Positions 26,393 to 35,125 are shown, counted from the first letter of the stretch. The stretch is 64,000 nucleotides of DNA from Nodosilinea sp. FACHB-141 (GCF_014696135.1 NZ_JACJPP010000011.1:62001-126000), one strand, 5' to 3'. Translations and numbers: made by a program. Notes: generated by a model from the sequence alone, not told the origin.

Positions 26393-26806
26393 AGACGTTC
26401 TCAACGGGCCTTCAGAAGAACACAGAACCGTAAGGTGAGGTTTTGCAACGAATCCTAAGTAATTCCCGCAAAAACTAGGGTCCTATAGCGGTGATAACTC
26501 TACAATAATGGCGGCTTTTCTAAGCTAAATCGTGAGTTGGTTTGCTGACTTAATTCGTTTGAATTGAGCTTGGAAGAGTTTGTTTGGTCGTGACCGTTGG
26601 CCGTGGTTGGCTTAGGTCTGAGCTTGAGGCCAGCGACCCAAGTGTAGGTCTGGGTGACTAAGATTCAGCCGTTGGATATTGGGTCGTCAGCTTGACTATC
26701 AGACGGTCTGATAAGTGGTTGAGGTTAAAGGTTTGGCCCTAATTGCCAGCGCTAAGGTAAAGAAACTATTTCCCCCATCACAAATCGCTATCTAGGACGG
26801 GTGACA
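26393..26806. other. Long upstream region of the SLH-protein gene
   Basis: About 410 bases without a credible gene. They hold an operator-like palindrome (26697-26713) and probably a long 5' untranslated leader. Confidence 0.5.
26697..26713. promoter_or_regulatory. Operator-like palindrome upstream of the SLH gene
   Basis: TATCAGAC and GTCTGATA form a perfect 8-bp inverted repeat around a single G, about 94 bases before the start codon. The spacing suits a dimeric repressor or activator site; the binding protein is unknown. Confidence 0.4.
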
Positions 26807-28147
26807 ATGAATTTTACGTCAATGTTGAAAGCGGCTGTGCTGACTGCAGCTACCCTCGGGGTAGTAGGCGGAGCAGGGCATGCCGTTGCTCCCACCTCCA
26901 CTTCAGTTCAGCCCGCGGTGCGCGAGACCGGCACGCTGCTGACCCAGGCCTTTGGCAACATCGCTATCAATCAGGCCAATTTTTTGGTGGTTGCGGTACC
27001 GGGAAGCACTTCCCAGCCCTATCGACTCTATATTGTGGAGCAGCTTCAGCCCAATCCTCCCTGCTGGACGATTGCTAACCCTGGCGCCGAACCTACTCAA
27101 GTAAATGCCCTGTGGAATACCTTTGACTTTACGGGCGTCTGTCGCCTACAGCGCGATACCAATGGCTACGCTATCCGGTTGGCGGGGCAGGATCTGTCCG
27201 GGGTTCGGTTTGAGGTCAACCAGAAAGACGGTGATTTGCTGCTGCAGTTTGCTCCCAGCACCGTTTCTCGCGAGCGCATTACTATCGGTCGCGCCAACGG
27301 CATCAGCCCCACAGGCTTCACGCAGCTTGACCTCAACCCGGGCTGGTCACTGACTAAGCGCACTTTTAATGGAGCGATCGTCAGTTCGCACCTGGTGTAC
27401 TTCACCAACGACCTCACCCTAGCTCAGATTCAAAGTGGAGTCACCGGTACTCCTCCGGTGACGCCGCCAGTGACGCCGCCAGTGACGCCGCCCGCCGTGG
27501 CCTTTAACGATATTCGAGGCAACCGCTATGCTGCCGAGATCACCCGTGCGTCTAGCCTAGGAGTTATTGCCGGATTTTCTGAGGATGGCACCTTCCGGCC
27601 TACTGCGCCGCTGACCCGCGAGCAGGCGGTTTCTGTAATGATGGAAACCGCCCGGAAAGTTCTGCCAACTTCGGCGCTGGCTAACCTACCCCAAGCGGTC
27701 TCTAGTGCCCCCTTCTCTGACGTAGCCGCCAACCGCTGGAGCGCGGTTAAAATTCAGCAGGCTAAGCAGCTGGGCATCGTGACCGGGGACGCTGGCACCG
27801 GCAACTTCCGCCCAACCGACAACGTCTCTCGGGCCGAGCTGATGGCAATGACCTACAAGCTGGCACTTGTGCGAGCCAACGCTAGCGCGGCGGGTAGTAC
27901 GCCCGGCGTCAGCCCGGCACCAGCCACTGTGGGAATTATTCCTAACATCAGCAACCCGCCTACCTTCACCGACATCGGCGGTCACTGGGGTGAGGCTACG
28001 ATTAAGCAGATGGCGGCCTTCTGTGCGATCGCAACTCCTCTCAACGAAACCGGAACTAGCTTTTCGCCCAACTCCAACGCGCTGCGTGACTACACCGCCG
28101 CTGTTGCCGTGCGGGCCATTGACTGTCCGGCTGCTCGACCCCAGTAG
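26807..28147 (+). CDS. DUF3747 + S-layer-homology (SLH) envelope protein
   Basis: The 446-residue protein has a signal peptide (MNFTSMLKAAVLTAATLG), then a DUF3747-like domain at about 40-210 (LLTQAFGNIAINQANFLVVA, CWTIANPGAEPTQVNALW). A PVTPPVTPPVTPP linker leads to about three SLH repeats (FNDIRGNRYAAEITRA, FSDVAANRWSAVKIQQAKQL, FTDIGGHWGEATIKQMA). SLH repeats anchor proteins to the peptidoglycan-linked cell wall. ATG 26807 is preferred over GTG 26801, with AGGACGG upstream. The gene ends at a strong terminator. Confidence 0.92.
   Translation: MNFTSMLKAAVLTAATLGVVGGAGHAVAPTSTSVQPAVRETGTLLTQAFGNIAINQANFLVVAVPGSTSQPYRLYIVEQLQPNPPCWTIANPGAEPTQVNALWNTFDFTGVCRLQRDTNGYAIRLAGQDLSGVRFEVNQKDGDLLLQFAPSTVSRERITIGRANGISPTGFTQLDLNPGWSLTKRTFNGAIVSSHLVYFTNDLTLAQIQSGVTGTPPVTPPVTPPVTPPAVAFNDIRGNRYAAEITRASSLGVIAGFSEDGTFRPTAPLTREQAVSVMMETARKVLPTSALANLPQAVSSAPFSDVAANRWSAVKIQQAKQLGIVTGDAGTGNFRPTDNVSRAELMAMTYKLALVRANASAAGSTPGVSPAPATVGIIPNISNPPTFTDIGGHWGEATIKQMAAFCAIATPLNETGTSFSPNSNALRDYTAAVAVRAIDCPAARPQ
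27455..27490 (+). repeat. 12-base tandem repeat coding the PVTP linker
   Basis: Three direct copies of CCAGTGACGCCG (the first with one change) encode the Pro-Val-Thr-Pro linker between the DUF3747 and SLH parts. Copy number is likely to vary between strains. Confidence 0.85.
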
Positions 28148-28178
28148 GTCAGCTAAGTCATAACTAGGCACCAACTCC

Positions 28179-28212
28179 AGGGTGAGCTCCACACGGAACT
28201 CACCCTTTTTTT
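28179..28212 (+). terminator. Terminator after the SLH gene
   Basis: AGGGTGAG (28179-28186) pairs with CTCACCCT (28199-28206) in a stem of about 11 bp with one internal mismatch, followed by seven T. It separates the SLH gene from the convergent methyltransferase gene. Confidence 0.85.
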
Positions 28213-28225
28213 CGAGTTGTCTCGC

Positions 28226-29086
28226 TTAGCGCACTGCGCAAAGCAGCCCGTAGCGAATTAGGCCGCTATACAACCCCTGGCGCATCGGCCCCAGAGCCAG
28301 CGCCCCTTGAAGGGTGCCAGGCCCCGCCTGAATTAACCCCGTTAGGCCTTCAGGGCTGAGGGCCGAGGCAATTACCTCATCCCAAAAGGGGGCGACTGCC
28401 AGCGACCAGTCGGCGGCTTTTAGCTGGTCAAAGCCGCAGTTTTGGGCGATCGCCTCATAGTCAGGCAGAGAAATCACGTAAGGCAGGCCATAGACGCGAT
28501 AAATCCAGTCGAGCTGCCGCTGCTCTAGCCAGGTCAACGGCCCTCCCAGCGAATCCGTAGGGCGGTGGCACCAGGTGGCCATCAACAGTTTGCCCCCTGG
28601 CTTTAGCACCCGGTAGCACTCCTGCAAAAATGCCACCTTGTCGGGCATGTGCTCCCCGCTCTCCATCGACCACACCAGGTCAAAGCTGTGGTCAGCAAAG
28701 GGAGTATTCAAAGCATCCGCGACCTGAAACGTTGCACAAGGAGCAGCATCGCCGCTCAAACTCGCTGTTGTAGCCCGCTCTGTGGCTCGCTGAGCCTGCA
28801 ATGGGCTGAGGGTAATGCCGGTCACTCTGGCCCCAAACCGGTTTGCCAATTCGAGGGCGCTACCGCCAATGCCGCAGCCGCAGTCGAGAATAGCCTCTGC
28901 TTGGGTAATGTCCCCCCAGGTCAAACACTCATCAATGAGATCAATTTGGGCCTGGCGACGATTTTTGCGCTGACGGCCATCGGCCCCGTAATAGCCGTGG
29001 TGCATGTGCTCACCCCAGATCTGCTCCCACAGCCCAGAGGAGTCGTCATAGAAAGTCTGAATCTTCTTGTACAGGGCATTGGTCAT
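28226..29086 (-). CDS. Gamma-tocopherol C-methyltransferase
   Basis: This enzyme methylates gamma- to alpha-tocopherol with S-adenosylmethionine, the last step of vitamin E synthesis. The 286-residue sequence closely follows the cyanobacterial enzyme as I recall it: FYDDSSGLWEQIWGEHMHHG, the SAM motif ILDCGCGIGGSALEL, WSMESGEHMPDK, ATWCHRPTD, and YVISLPDYEAIAQNCGF. The related MPBQ methyltransferase lacks this combination. Next to it, divergently, is ktrB; no other tocopherol gene is in the window. Confidence 0.88.
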   Translation of the reverse strand: MTNALYKKIQTFYDDSSGLWEQIWGEHMHHGYYGADGRQRKNRRQAQIDLIDECLTWGDITQAEAILDCGCGIGGSALELANRFGARVTGITLSPLQAQRATERATTASLSGDAAPCATFQVADALNTPFADHSFDLVWSMESGEHMPDKVAFLQECYRVLKPGGKLLMATWCHRPTDSLGGPLTWLEQRQLDWIYRVYGLPYVISLPDYEAIAQNCGFDQLKAADWSLAVAPFWDEVIASALSPEGLTGLIQAGPGTLQGALALGPMRQGLYSGLIRYGLLCAVR

Positions 29087-29213
29087 GACAACTCGACACC
29101 TAGAGAACAGCGTGGCTTAGCCGGTTAAATCTTGCGGCATAGTGGTCGAGAGCGTCAACTCGTGAAAATATAGGGTTGCCTCTCTACTCCGTGTCTTACG
29201 GAATGCCCAACCT

Positions 29214-30554
29214 ATGCAGATGACGGTTCCGCGCACCATATGCCTTGGTTTTTTAGTATTAATTGCCATTGGTACAATTTTATTGGCGTTGCCCATATCT
29301 AGCACTCAACAGGGTTGGGGTGACCCCCTTGTAGCCTTGTTTACAGCCACCTCCGCTGTCTGCGTCACCGGGCTGGTTGTCGTCGATACGGGCACCTACT
29401 TTTCTGACTTTGGCGAAGCGACTATTCTCGCGCTGATTCAGGTGGGAGGGCTCGGCTACATGACCGTCAACACCTTCCTGCTGCTGCTGCTGGGGCGACG
29501 GTTGGGGCTGCGAGAACGACTCGCTATTCAGCAGTCCATGGATAACTCAGTGCTGGCGGGCGGTAAGCCTCTGATCCTCTCGATCATTGCTATGACACTG
29601 TCCATTGAACTGACGGGCTTATTTTGCCTATATCCGATCTTCAGTCGAGACTACGGGCCTAGCTATGGGCTGTGGCTCTCTATGTTCCACAGCGTCAGCG
29701 CTTTCAACAATGCGGGTTTTGGCCTGTTTAAAGACAATATTATTGGCTATGCGCTCGACCCCTGGGTCAATGCGGTAATCACCGCTCTAGTCATCCTGGG
29801 TGGCATTGGTTACCAGGTGATTATGGAGTTCCTGTCATGGGCCCGCAATCGCCTGAGCGGCAACCGCTGCCGCAACCCGTTCTCCCTTCACTTTAAGATT
29901 GTTACCAGCACTACCGCTGCTCTTTTGGTACTAGGCACCCTAGCCTTGTTTCTAATCGAGTACCAAAACCCCGACACTTTGGGTCCGGTGGCTCCTCAGT
30001 ACAAGTTATTAATGGCTTGGTTTCAGGCTGTTATTACCCGTACCGCCGGATTTAACAGCATTGACATTGGCGCGATGGGCAACGCCTCACTGTTTATCAT
30101 GATTGCCCTGATGTTCGTTGGGGCTAGCCCCGGCAGCACTGGCGGCGGTATTAAAACTACTACCCTGAGCATTTTGCTAGCCTGCACCCGCATGGCGCTT
30201 CAAGGCAAAGAGCAGGTTCTCTTATTTCGGCGGCAGATTGCTACTATTCGGGTGCTGAAGGCGATCTCCGTGGTGGTGGGGTCGGGTCTGGCGGTCGTCG
30301 CAGCTACAGCTCTAGTGTCTCTAACTAATCCAACCGTCGGCTTTATCGATATTCTCTTTGAGGCCGTGTCTGCATTTGCCACAGTGGGGCTTTCTACCGG
30401 CATTACTGCCGACCTATCTGACGTTGGTAAGTACGTGATTGCTTTCACCATGTACTTGGGGCGGGTAGGCGTACTGCTGTTTATGGCGGCACTGCTTGGC
30501 GATCCTAAACCGTCCTCTGTGCAGTATCCCGAAGAAGAGTTGCTGATTGGCTAA
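29214..30554 (+). CDS. ktrB: KtrB/TrkH-type potassium uptake channel subunit
   Basis: The 446-residue membrane protein has the four-fold MPM architecture of Trk/Ktr channels. The four pore loops with the filter glycines are visible: ATSAVCVTGL, HSVSAFNNAGFG, TRTAGFNSIDIG and SAFATVGLSTG. GASPGSTGGGIKTTT follows the third pore, near the gating loop. The size fits KtrB rather than the longer TrkH. The cytoplasmic KtrA regulator is not adjacent. Confidence 0.94.
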   Translation: MQMTVPRTICLGFLVLIAIGTILLALPISSTQQGWGDPLVALFTATSAVCVTGLVVVDTGTYFSDFGEATILALIQVGGLGYMTVNTFLLLLLGRRLGLRERLAIQQSMDNSVLAGGKPLILSIIAMTLSIELTGLFCLYPIFSRDYGPSYGLWLSMFHSVSAFNNAGFGLFKDNIIGYALDPWVNAVITALVILGGIGYQVIMEFLSWARNRLSGNRCRNPFSLHFKIVTSTTAALLVLGTLALFLIEYQNPDTLGPVAPQYKLLMAWFQAVITRTAGFNSIDIGAMGNASLFIMIALMFVGASPGSTGGGIKTTTLSILLACTRMALQGKEQVLLFRRQIATIRVLKAISVVVGSGLAVVAATALVSLTNPTVGFIDILFEAVSAFATVGLSTGITADLSDVGKYVIAFTMYLGRVGVLLFMAALLGDPKPSSVQYPEEELLIG

Positions 30555-30558
30555 TCTC

Positions 30559-30768
30559 TCAAGCAGGACGGGGATAGATAGCAAAAAGGGGAGCCGTTGA
30601 CTCCCCCGGATGAGTATTTGTGTGGTCTGATGGCGATCGCCCCCCTGGGCGCTTACGCAAAGTCTGCTGGCGTTTTTGCAGCTGTCTCTGGCGGGCGGCA
30701 CCGCCTCGCCCTTTGTCATTGCGACCCAGCTTACGGGGCGACTCCCATCGTTTCAGGTGCTGCGCCAT
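30559..30768 (-). CDS. Possible small basic protein
   Basis: A 69-codon frame starts MAQHLKRWESPRKLGRNDKG and is rich in Arg, Gln, Lys and Gly up to about residue 45. A GGGAG is suitably placed 7 bases before the ATG. The charge pattern resembles RNA-binding tails, but I cannot assign a family, and its location between rplL and ktrB gives no context. It may be spurious. Confidence 0.35.
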   Translation of the reverse strand: MAQHLKRWESPRKLGRNDKGRGGAARQRQLQKRQQTLRKRPGGRSPSDHTNTHPGESTAPLFAIYPRPA

Positions 30769-30882
30769 GGCTAACTCCCATTAACTACCTAACTATCTTC
30801 CCAATGCTATCCTTCTCTATCGGGGATGGGTAGCCAGAGGGCCGCTGTTTAAGGTGAGAAAACCATCCTTAACTAACTATAG

Positions 30883-30914
30883 AAAAAGCTCCCTGTGGTC
30901 TCACAGGGAGCTTT
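30883..30914 (-). terminator. Terminator of the rplK-rplL ribosomal unit
   Basis: A perfect 13-bp stem (AAAGCTCCCTGTG with CACAGGGAGCTTT) closes a 4-base loop. Read on the minus strand it ends in five T. It lies 34 bases past the rplL stop. Confidence 0.92.
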
Positions 30915-30947
30915 CTAACGTTTTAGTCTCAGTGGCAAAACGTCAGG

Positions 30948-31355
30948 CTACTTGATAGCAACCTTGCCGCCGGCTTCTTCGAGCTGCTTTTTGGCATCTT
31001 CGGCGTCGTCTTTGGTGGTGGCTTCCTTGACAGCCTTGGGAGCGGCTTCCACCAGTTCCTTGGCTTCCTTCAGACCCAAACCGGTCAGGCTGCGCACAAC
31101 CTTAAGAACGGCGATCTTCTTGTCAGCGGGAACTTCTTCGAGAACGACGTCAAATTCAGTCTTCTCTTCTTCAGGCTCGGCAGCCGCGGCACCACCGCCA
31201 CCCATCATGCCGGGGGCCATCATCATCATGCCGCCGCCAGCGGAGGCAGAGGCGTCAACACCAAAGGCTTCCTCAATTTGCTTAACCAGCTCGGAAGCTT
31301 CTAGCAGAGAAAGGGTCTTTAGCTGTTCGAGAATTTCATCGGTTTTAGCAGACAT
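30948..31355 (-). CDS. rplL: 50S ribosomal protein L7/L12
   Basis: L7/L12 forms the flexible stalk that recruits translation GTPases. The 135-residue protein shows the N-terminal dimerisation domain ([20 protein letters not shown]), an Ala/Gly/Met-rich hinge (about residues 38-60) and the C-terminal domain ([36 protein letters not shown]). The Met-rich hinge ([16 protein letters not shown]) is typical of cyanobacteria. It is the last gene of the unit. Confidence 0.98.
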   Translation of the reverse strand: MSAKTDEILEQLKTLSLLEASELVKQIEEAFGVDASASAGGGMMMMAPGMMGGGGAAAAEPEEEKTEFDVVLEEVPADKKIAVLKVVRSLTGLGLKEAKELVEAAPKAVKEATTKDDAEDAKKQLEEAGGKVAIK

Positions 31356-31416
31356 AGTTACCGGTTAACTCCTATTTGAAAACAATTAAACACAGACAAA
31401 ATCGAGAGAGATGAGC

Positions 31417-31977
31417 CTAGGCTGCATCTTTTTCGGAGACTGCCTTGATAGCACGGACCAGAGATGCGGGCACCTCTTTGACACCCACCGCCAGTTTGGT
31501 CGGTACGGCGTTGACGCCCACAGCCACCCGAGTCGGCATCGCCTTGATTGCTCCAGCCAGACGAGCCATCAGCTCTTCCTTAGTGGGCAGTTCGGTGATG
31601 GCCTTGATCTGGTCTTCGTTCAGGGCCTGACCTTCCATGACACCGCCCCGGAGGGTGGTTTTTTTGGTGTCTTTTTGGAATGCCTGGTATTCCTTGATTG
31701 CCCCGCCAAAGTCTTCTTTAACTAGCACGAAGGCCGAAGAATCTTTGAGGAACTCAGTGATGGGTTGCCAGTTTTCGTTGCCGTCAACGGCAATCCGCAT
31801 CAGCGTGTTTTTGGCAATCTTACACTCGGCACCCTTGGGGCGTAGCCGGTTGCGTAGGTCGCTGATTTCCGATACCGTCAGACCTTTGTAATCAATCACA
31901 AAGGCTAGCTGAGCATCGTCTAGCAGGGCCTGAATTTCGGCCACCAGCTCTTTCTTATTCGCTAGGGTTCTCCCCAT
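31417..31977 (-). CDS. rplJ: 50S ribosomal protein L10
   Basis: L10 anchors the L7/L12 dimers on the ribosome and, with L12, represses its own mRNA. The 186-residue sequence starts MGRTLANKKELVAEIQALLD and has the family parts FVIDYKGLTVSEISDLRNRL and KNTLMRIA. It has an exceptionally strong Shine-Dalgarno and a 279-base leader. Confidence 0.97.
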   Translation of the reverse strand: MGRTLANKKELVAEIQALLDDAQLAFVIDYKGLTVSEISDLRNRLRPKGAECKIAKNTLMRIAVDGNENWQPITEFLKDSSAFVLVKEDFGGAIKEYQAFQKDTKKTTLRGGVMEGQALNEDQIKAITELPTKEELMARLAGAIKAMPTRVAVGVNAVPTKLAVGVKEVPASLVRAIKAVSEKDAA

Positions 31978-31984
31978 ATCGATC

Positions 31985-31995
31985 TCACCTCCTTT
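31985..31995 (-). promoter_or_regulatory. Near-perfect Shine-Dalgarno of rplJ
   Basis: The minus strand reads AAAGGAGGTGA, an 11-base match to the 3' end of 16S rRNA, 7 bases before the rplJ ATG. Few genes in this window have so strong a site, which fits the high L10/L12 demand. Confidence 0.8.
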
Positions 31996-32050
31996 AAGTT
32001 GGGGATTGGGAACTTAATTACCCGATCCAGATTTAGACTTAGCCCTTAGT

Positions 32051-32080
32051 AAAACAAAACCCCGACAGCTCTGCCGGGGT
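32051..32080 (-). terminator. Terminator/attenuator between rplA and rplJ
   Basis: On the minus strand CCCCGGCAG pairs with CTGTCGGGG (one G-T pair) over a 2-base core and ends in TTTTGTTTT. Lying inside the ribosomal unit, it may partly terminate the rplKA transcript or act as an attenuator for rplJL. Confidence 0.75.
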
Positions 32081-32256
32081 AGACCAACAACCCAAAGTGC
32101 TCAGCTTGGGCAAGAGCACCGTAGTCATTTACGTCAACCTCGGCAGGGTTTATGCAGTGCTGGGCGGCTACCTGCTGTCTCCGGTCGTCTATGCAGTTGT
32201 GAGGGGTTGTGTCAGTGGGCGTAACTCCTAGCTGGCTGGGGTAAAACTTGTTGGGC

Positions 32257-32970
32257 CTAGACCGCGTCTGACATCTTGAAGTCGCGCAGGGCATTCACAT
32301 CGAGGCGAATGGAGGGACCCATGGTGGAGGCGATCGCTACGGTTCTCCAATAGCGGCCCTTGGCACCAGATGGACGATTGCGGTCAACGGTCTCTTGCAG
32401 CGCCTTGAGGTTGACTAGCAAATCTTCAGCGCTAAAGTCGGCCTTGCCAAACATAACATGGACGATGCCTGTTTTGTCGGCACGAAACTCTAGCTTACCT
32501 GCTTTAAACTCATCAATTGCTTTGGCCAAGTCAAAGGTTACAGTGCCGCCTTTGGGGGAGGGCATCAGGCCACGGGGGCCGAGTTGACGACCAAGCTTGG
32601 CTACCTGAGGCATCACGTCAGGGGTAGCAATCAGAACGTCAAAGTCCATCATGCCCTTCTGAATTTCGTCGATGAGTTCTTCAGATCCCGCCAAGTCAGC
32701 TCCAGCAGCGGTGGCCTCAGCCACTTTTTCGCCCTTAGCAATGACGGCGACTCGAATGGTTTGCCCCGTGCCCTTGGGCAAAATGACCGTAGTACGCAGC
32801 TGCTGGTCGGTGTACTTGGGGTCAATACCCAAGCGAATGTGGGCCTCGGCCGACTCAACAAACTTAGCGGTAGCGGTTTCCTTTAGCAGCTCTAGGGCCT
32901 CTAGGGGCTCATAGAGACGGTCTTCTACTTTAGCCTGGGCTTCGCGCAGGCGCTTGGATACTTTAGGCAT
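32257..32970 (-). CDS. rplA: 50S ribosomal protein L1
   Basis: L1 forms the L1 stalk that helps E-site tRNA leave, and represses the rplKA mRNA in several bacteria. The 237-residue protein has the expected [39 protein letters not shown] and the C-terminal [12 protein letters not shown]-like end. It follows rplK by about 90 bases. Confidence 0.98.
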   Translation of the reverse strand: MPKVSKRLREAQAKVEDRLYEPLEALELLKETATAKFVESAEAHIRLGIDPKYTDQQLRTTVILPKGTGQTIRVAVIAKGEKVAEATAAGADLAGSEELIDEIQKGMMDFDVLIATPDVMPQVAKLGRQLGPRGLMPSPKGGTVTFDLAKAIDEFKAGKLEFRADKTGIVHVMFGKADFSAEDLLVNLKALQETVDRNRPSGAKGRYWRTVAIASTMGPSIRLDVNALRDFKMSDAV

Positions 32971-33062
32971 GGTGGTCTCCTTGGGGTCAAACGAAGCAAT
33001 GCCTCTTCCCCGTAGTGTGAATAAGTGAAACTTAGGTTACAGCCAGTAGCCTAGGCAATGGC

Positions 33063-33488
33063 TCAGTCAGAAACGGTAACACCCATGTTGCGAGCGGTAC
33101 CCTCGACAATGTTCATGGCTGCCTCAATGTCGTTAGCGTTGAGGTCAGGCATTTTGGTCTCGGCAATTTCTTTGAGCTGAGCCCGGGTAATGGAACCCAC
33201 TTTCTTGGTGCGGGGCTCGCCCGAACCACGCTCAATGCCCGCTGCTTTTTTGATCAATACTGAGGCTGGCGGCGTCTTGAGAATAAAGGTAAAGCTGCGA
33301 TCTTCAAAGACCGAGATCTCAACCGGTATTACTAGACCCACTTTCTCCTGGGTACGGGCGTTGTACTCTTTGCAGAACGCCATGATGTTAACCCCGTGCT
33401 GACCCAGAGCTGGGCCGACAGGAGGAGCTGGGTTGGCCTTGCCAGCAGGAAGTGCCAGCTTAATTAGCGCTACAACTTTCTTAGCCAT
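33063..33488 (-). CDS. rplK: 50S ribosomal protein L11
   Basis: L11 forms the GTPase-associated centre with 23S rRNA. The 141-residue protein starts [20 protein letters not shown] and includes [20 protein letters not shown] and the C-terminal [20 protein letters not shown]. Its start is 3 bases after the nusG stop. Confidence 0.98.
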   Translation of the reverse strand: MAKKVVALIKLALPAGKANPAPPVGPALGQHGVNIMAFCKEYNARTQEKVGLVIPVEISVFEDRSFTFILKTPPASVLIKKAAGIERGSGEPRTKKVGSITRAQLKEIAETKMPDLNANDIEAAMNIVEGTARNMGVTVSD

Positions 33489-33491
33489 TAA

Positions 33492-34190
33492 TTAACTCTC
33501 TTTTTCCACTTGATTAAATTCCAGCTCCACTGGGGTGTCGCGCCCAAAAATCGACAGCAAAGCTTTCAGCTTACTGCGCTCGGGGCTGACTTCCACCACC
33601 TCGCCTTCAAAGTCTTTGAAGGGACCCGAGAGCACAGTAATTTTGTCTCCCGGAGCCATATCGACTTTGATCACCGGCTTTTGCTCTTCGGTGCGCTTGA
33701 AGATGCGCTTCACCTCGCTCATGCCTAATGGCATGGGCTTGACGTGGCCGCGACCGCGACCATAGGCCCGGCGCTGCTCAGCCCCGACAAAATTGATGAC
33801 GTGAGGGGTGTTTTTAACCACCGACCAGGCTTCGTCATCCATATACATCCGGACCAGCACGTAGCCTGGGAAGACTTTCTCGTCAATATTTTGACGACTG
33901 CCGTCTTTGCGGAGCTTAACCGCTGGCGTTTGAGGAATCTCAACCTGAAAAATTCGGTTCATCACATCGAGAGTGCCAATGCGCTGCTCGAGGTTGAGCT
34001 TGACGCGCTTTTCGCAGCCAGAGGCCACCTGGACGGCATACCACCTAGCTTTGCGTTGGTAGAAGCGGGCCGCTTCACCTTCGTTGCCTTCTTCGGTAGA
34101 TTGCTCAGCTCTTTCTGCTGAAGGTTCAGCCCCTAGATCCTCGTCCAAAGGAGCGTCATCGTAGTCGAAGTCTTCTTCAGTTACCGCCAT
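33492..34190 (-). CDS. nusG: Transcription termination/antitermination factor NusG
   Basis: NusG couples RNA polymerase to the ribosome and modulates termination. The 232-residue protein has the NGN domain (WYAVQVASGCEKRVKLNLEQ, PGYVLVRMYMDDEAWSVVKN) and the C-terminal KOW domain (PGDKITVLSGPFKDFEGEV). An acidic N-terminal extension of about 45 residues (EEDFDYDDAPLDEDLGAE) precedes the NGN domain. ATG 34190 overlaps the secE stop (TAATG); an upstream in-frame start at 34214 would run into secE. Confidence 0.97.
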   Translation of the reverse strand: MAVTEEDFDYDDAPLDEDLGAEPSAERAEQSTEEGNEGEAARFYQRKARWYAVQVASGCEKRVKLNLEQRIGTLDVMNRIFQVEIPQTPAVKLRKDGSRQNIDEKVFPGYVLVRMYMDDEAWSVVKNTPHVINFVGAEQRRAYGRGRGHVKPMPLGMSEVKRIFKRTEEQKPVIKVDMAPGDKITVLSGPFKDFEGEVVEVSPERSKLKALLSIFGRDTPVELEFNQVEKES

Positions 34191-34435
34191 TAGAATACTT
34201 GCCCCGAAACCCATCCAAACAGTCGGTCAACTAGATAAATCAGCGTTGCGGAAAGGCTAACCATAAGGATAACGGCGGCAGACTCACTGATGAGCTGCTG
34301 TCTACTAGGCCAAACAACTTTTCCCAGTTCTTCCTTGGTGCCCTGCAAGAAGGTCACCACACTAAAGCCCTGCTCGGCAACCTGAGGGTCTGCAGCCTTA
34401 CCCTTAGACTCTATTGCGGTGTCTTTTTTAACCAC
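34190..34435 (-). CDS. secE: Preprotein translocase subunit SecE
   Basis: SecE clamps and stabilises SecY. The 81-residue single-span form has the conserved cytoplasmic part (GTKEELGKVVWPSRQQLISE) followed by one membrane segment (AAVILMVSLSATLIYLVDRL). It lies in the usual tRNA-Trp-secE-nusG-rplK order and its stop overlaps the nusG start. Confidence 0.97.
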   Translation of the reverse strand: MVKKDTAIESKGKAADPQVAEQGFSVVTFLQGTKEELGKVVWPSRQQLISESAAVILMVSLSATLIYLVDRLFGWVSGQVF

Positions 34436-34456
34436 TGGCTTGGCTCCTGTTGGCGC

Positions 34457-34465
34457 TTATCCACA
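34457..34465 (+). promoter_or_regulatory. Isolated DnaA-box match
   Basis: TTATCCACA occurs once in the leader between tRNA-Trp and secE. A single exact match is expected now and then by chance, so function is doubtful. Confidence 0.2.
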
Positions 34466-34639
34466 CTGAACTAACGGGAAAACACGGACCGGCAAACCGG
34501 CTTAGCTAACCTGAGAAAACATTAGACCGAAGGGCTGATGGCTCCTGGTTTAATCACGAGTTGGGGGCAGTGACAGATCCCGCTGCTCTAGCGGGCCCTA
34601 AGGTCTAAGAGCTTTGGGAAATGTCTCTGCCTTACTCAG

Positions 34640-34712
34640 CGCGCCCTGGAGGACTCGAACCCCCGACATCGGGTTTTGGAGACCCGCGTTCTACCAACTG
34701 AACTAAGGACGC
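34640..34712 (-). tRNA. tRNA-Trp (CCA)
   Basis: Read on the minus strand, the sequence folds as a cloverleaf. The acceptor GCGTCCT/AGGGCGC has one G-T pair, the D arm is AGTTC..GAAC, the anticodon stem CGGGT/ACCCG holds loop CTCCAAA with anticodon CCA (plus-strand TGG 34677-34679), and the T arm has GTTCGAG. The discriminator is G, as for Trp tRNAs. The 3' CCA is not encoded. It precedes secE, as in many bacteria. Confidence 0.95.
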
Positions 34713-34759
34713 ATGAAACCAGGTGCCACTGTAGCACCACTGCCCAACTTTACTCAATT

Positions 34760-35125
34760 CTAGTTGATTGGGCGATCAAAACGCTGCTTCAAGCGGGTAG
34801 CTTTGCCCACGCGATCGCGCAGGTAGTAGAGCTTGGCCCGACGAGCCTTACCCCGGCGCAGCACAGCAATGCTGGCCACCTTGGGGGCATGGACGAGAAA
34901 AACTCGCTCAACGCCGACTCCCTGAAAAATCTTTCGCACCGTAATGGAGCGATTGATACCGCCATTGCGCATGGCGATAACGGTGCCCTCATAGGGCTGA
35001 ATCCGCTCTTTGCCACCCTCTTGAATGCGCACGCCAACTCGGATAGTGTCGCCGACGTAGATGGTGGGAAGGTCGGTCTTTAGCTGCTCCGCCTCAATCG
35101 AGCGGATGATTTCCTCTGCGTTCAT
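34760..35125 (-). CDS. rplS: 50S ribosomal protein L19
   Basis: L19 is at the subunit interface. The 121-residue protein has [40 protein letters not shown] and [20 protein letters not shown], all family hallmarks. ATG 35125 ([11 protein letters not shown]) is the conserved start; the frame is open to 35164 but without similarity. It lies upstream of tRNA-Trp and may be the first gene of this minus-strand series. Confidence 0.97.
   Translation of the reverse strand: MNAEEIIRSIEAEQLKTDLPTIYVGDTIRVGVRIQEGGKERIQPYEGTVIAMRNGGINRSITVRKIFQGVGVERVFLVHAPKVASIAVLRRGKARRAKLYYLRDRVGKATRLKQRFDRPIN

Larger units (their letters stand above)
30555..30947. other. Convergent intergenic region between ktrB and rplL
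   Basis: This ~390-base gap contains a possible small minus-strand ORF (30559-30768) and the rplL terminator (30883-30914). Nothing else is recognised. Confidence 0.5.
31978..32256 (-). promoter_or_regulatory. rplJ leader region (rplA-rplJ spacer)
   Basis: The 279 bases between rplA and rplJ are non-coding and contain a terminator-like hairpin (32051-32080). A spacer of this type carries the L10 leader in many bacteria, where L10-L12 binding controls rplJL expression. The kink-turn typical of that leader was not traced here, so assignment is by position. Confidence 0.55.

Noticed and set aside
30597-30833. Plus-strand 78-codon ORF after ktrB
   Set aside because: No ribosome site or family resemblance, and it overlaps a minus-strand frame with a better start.
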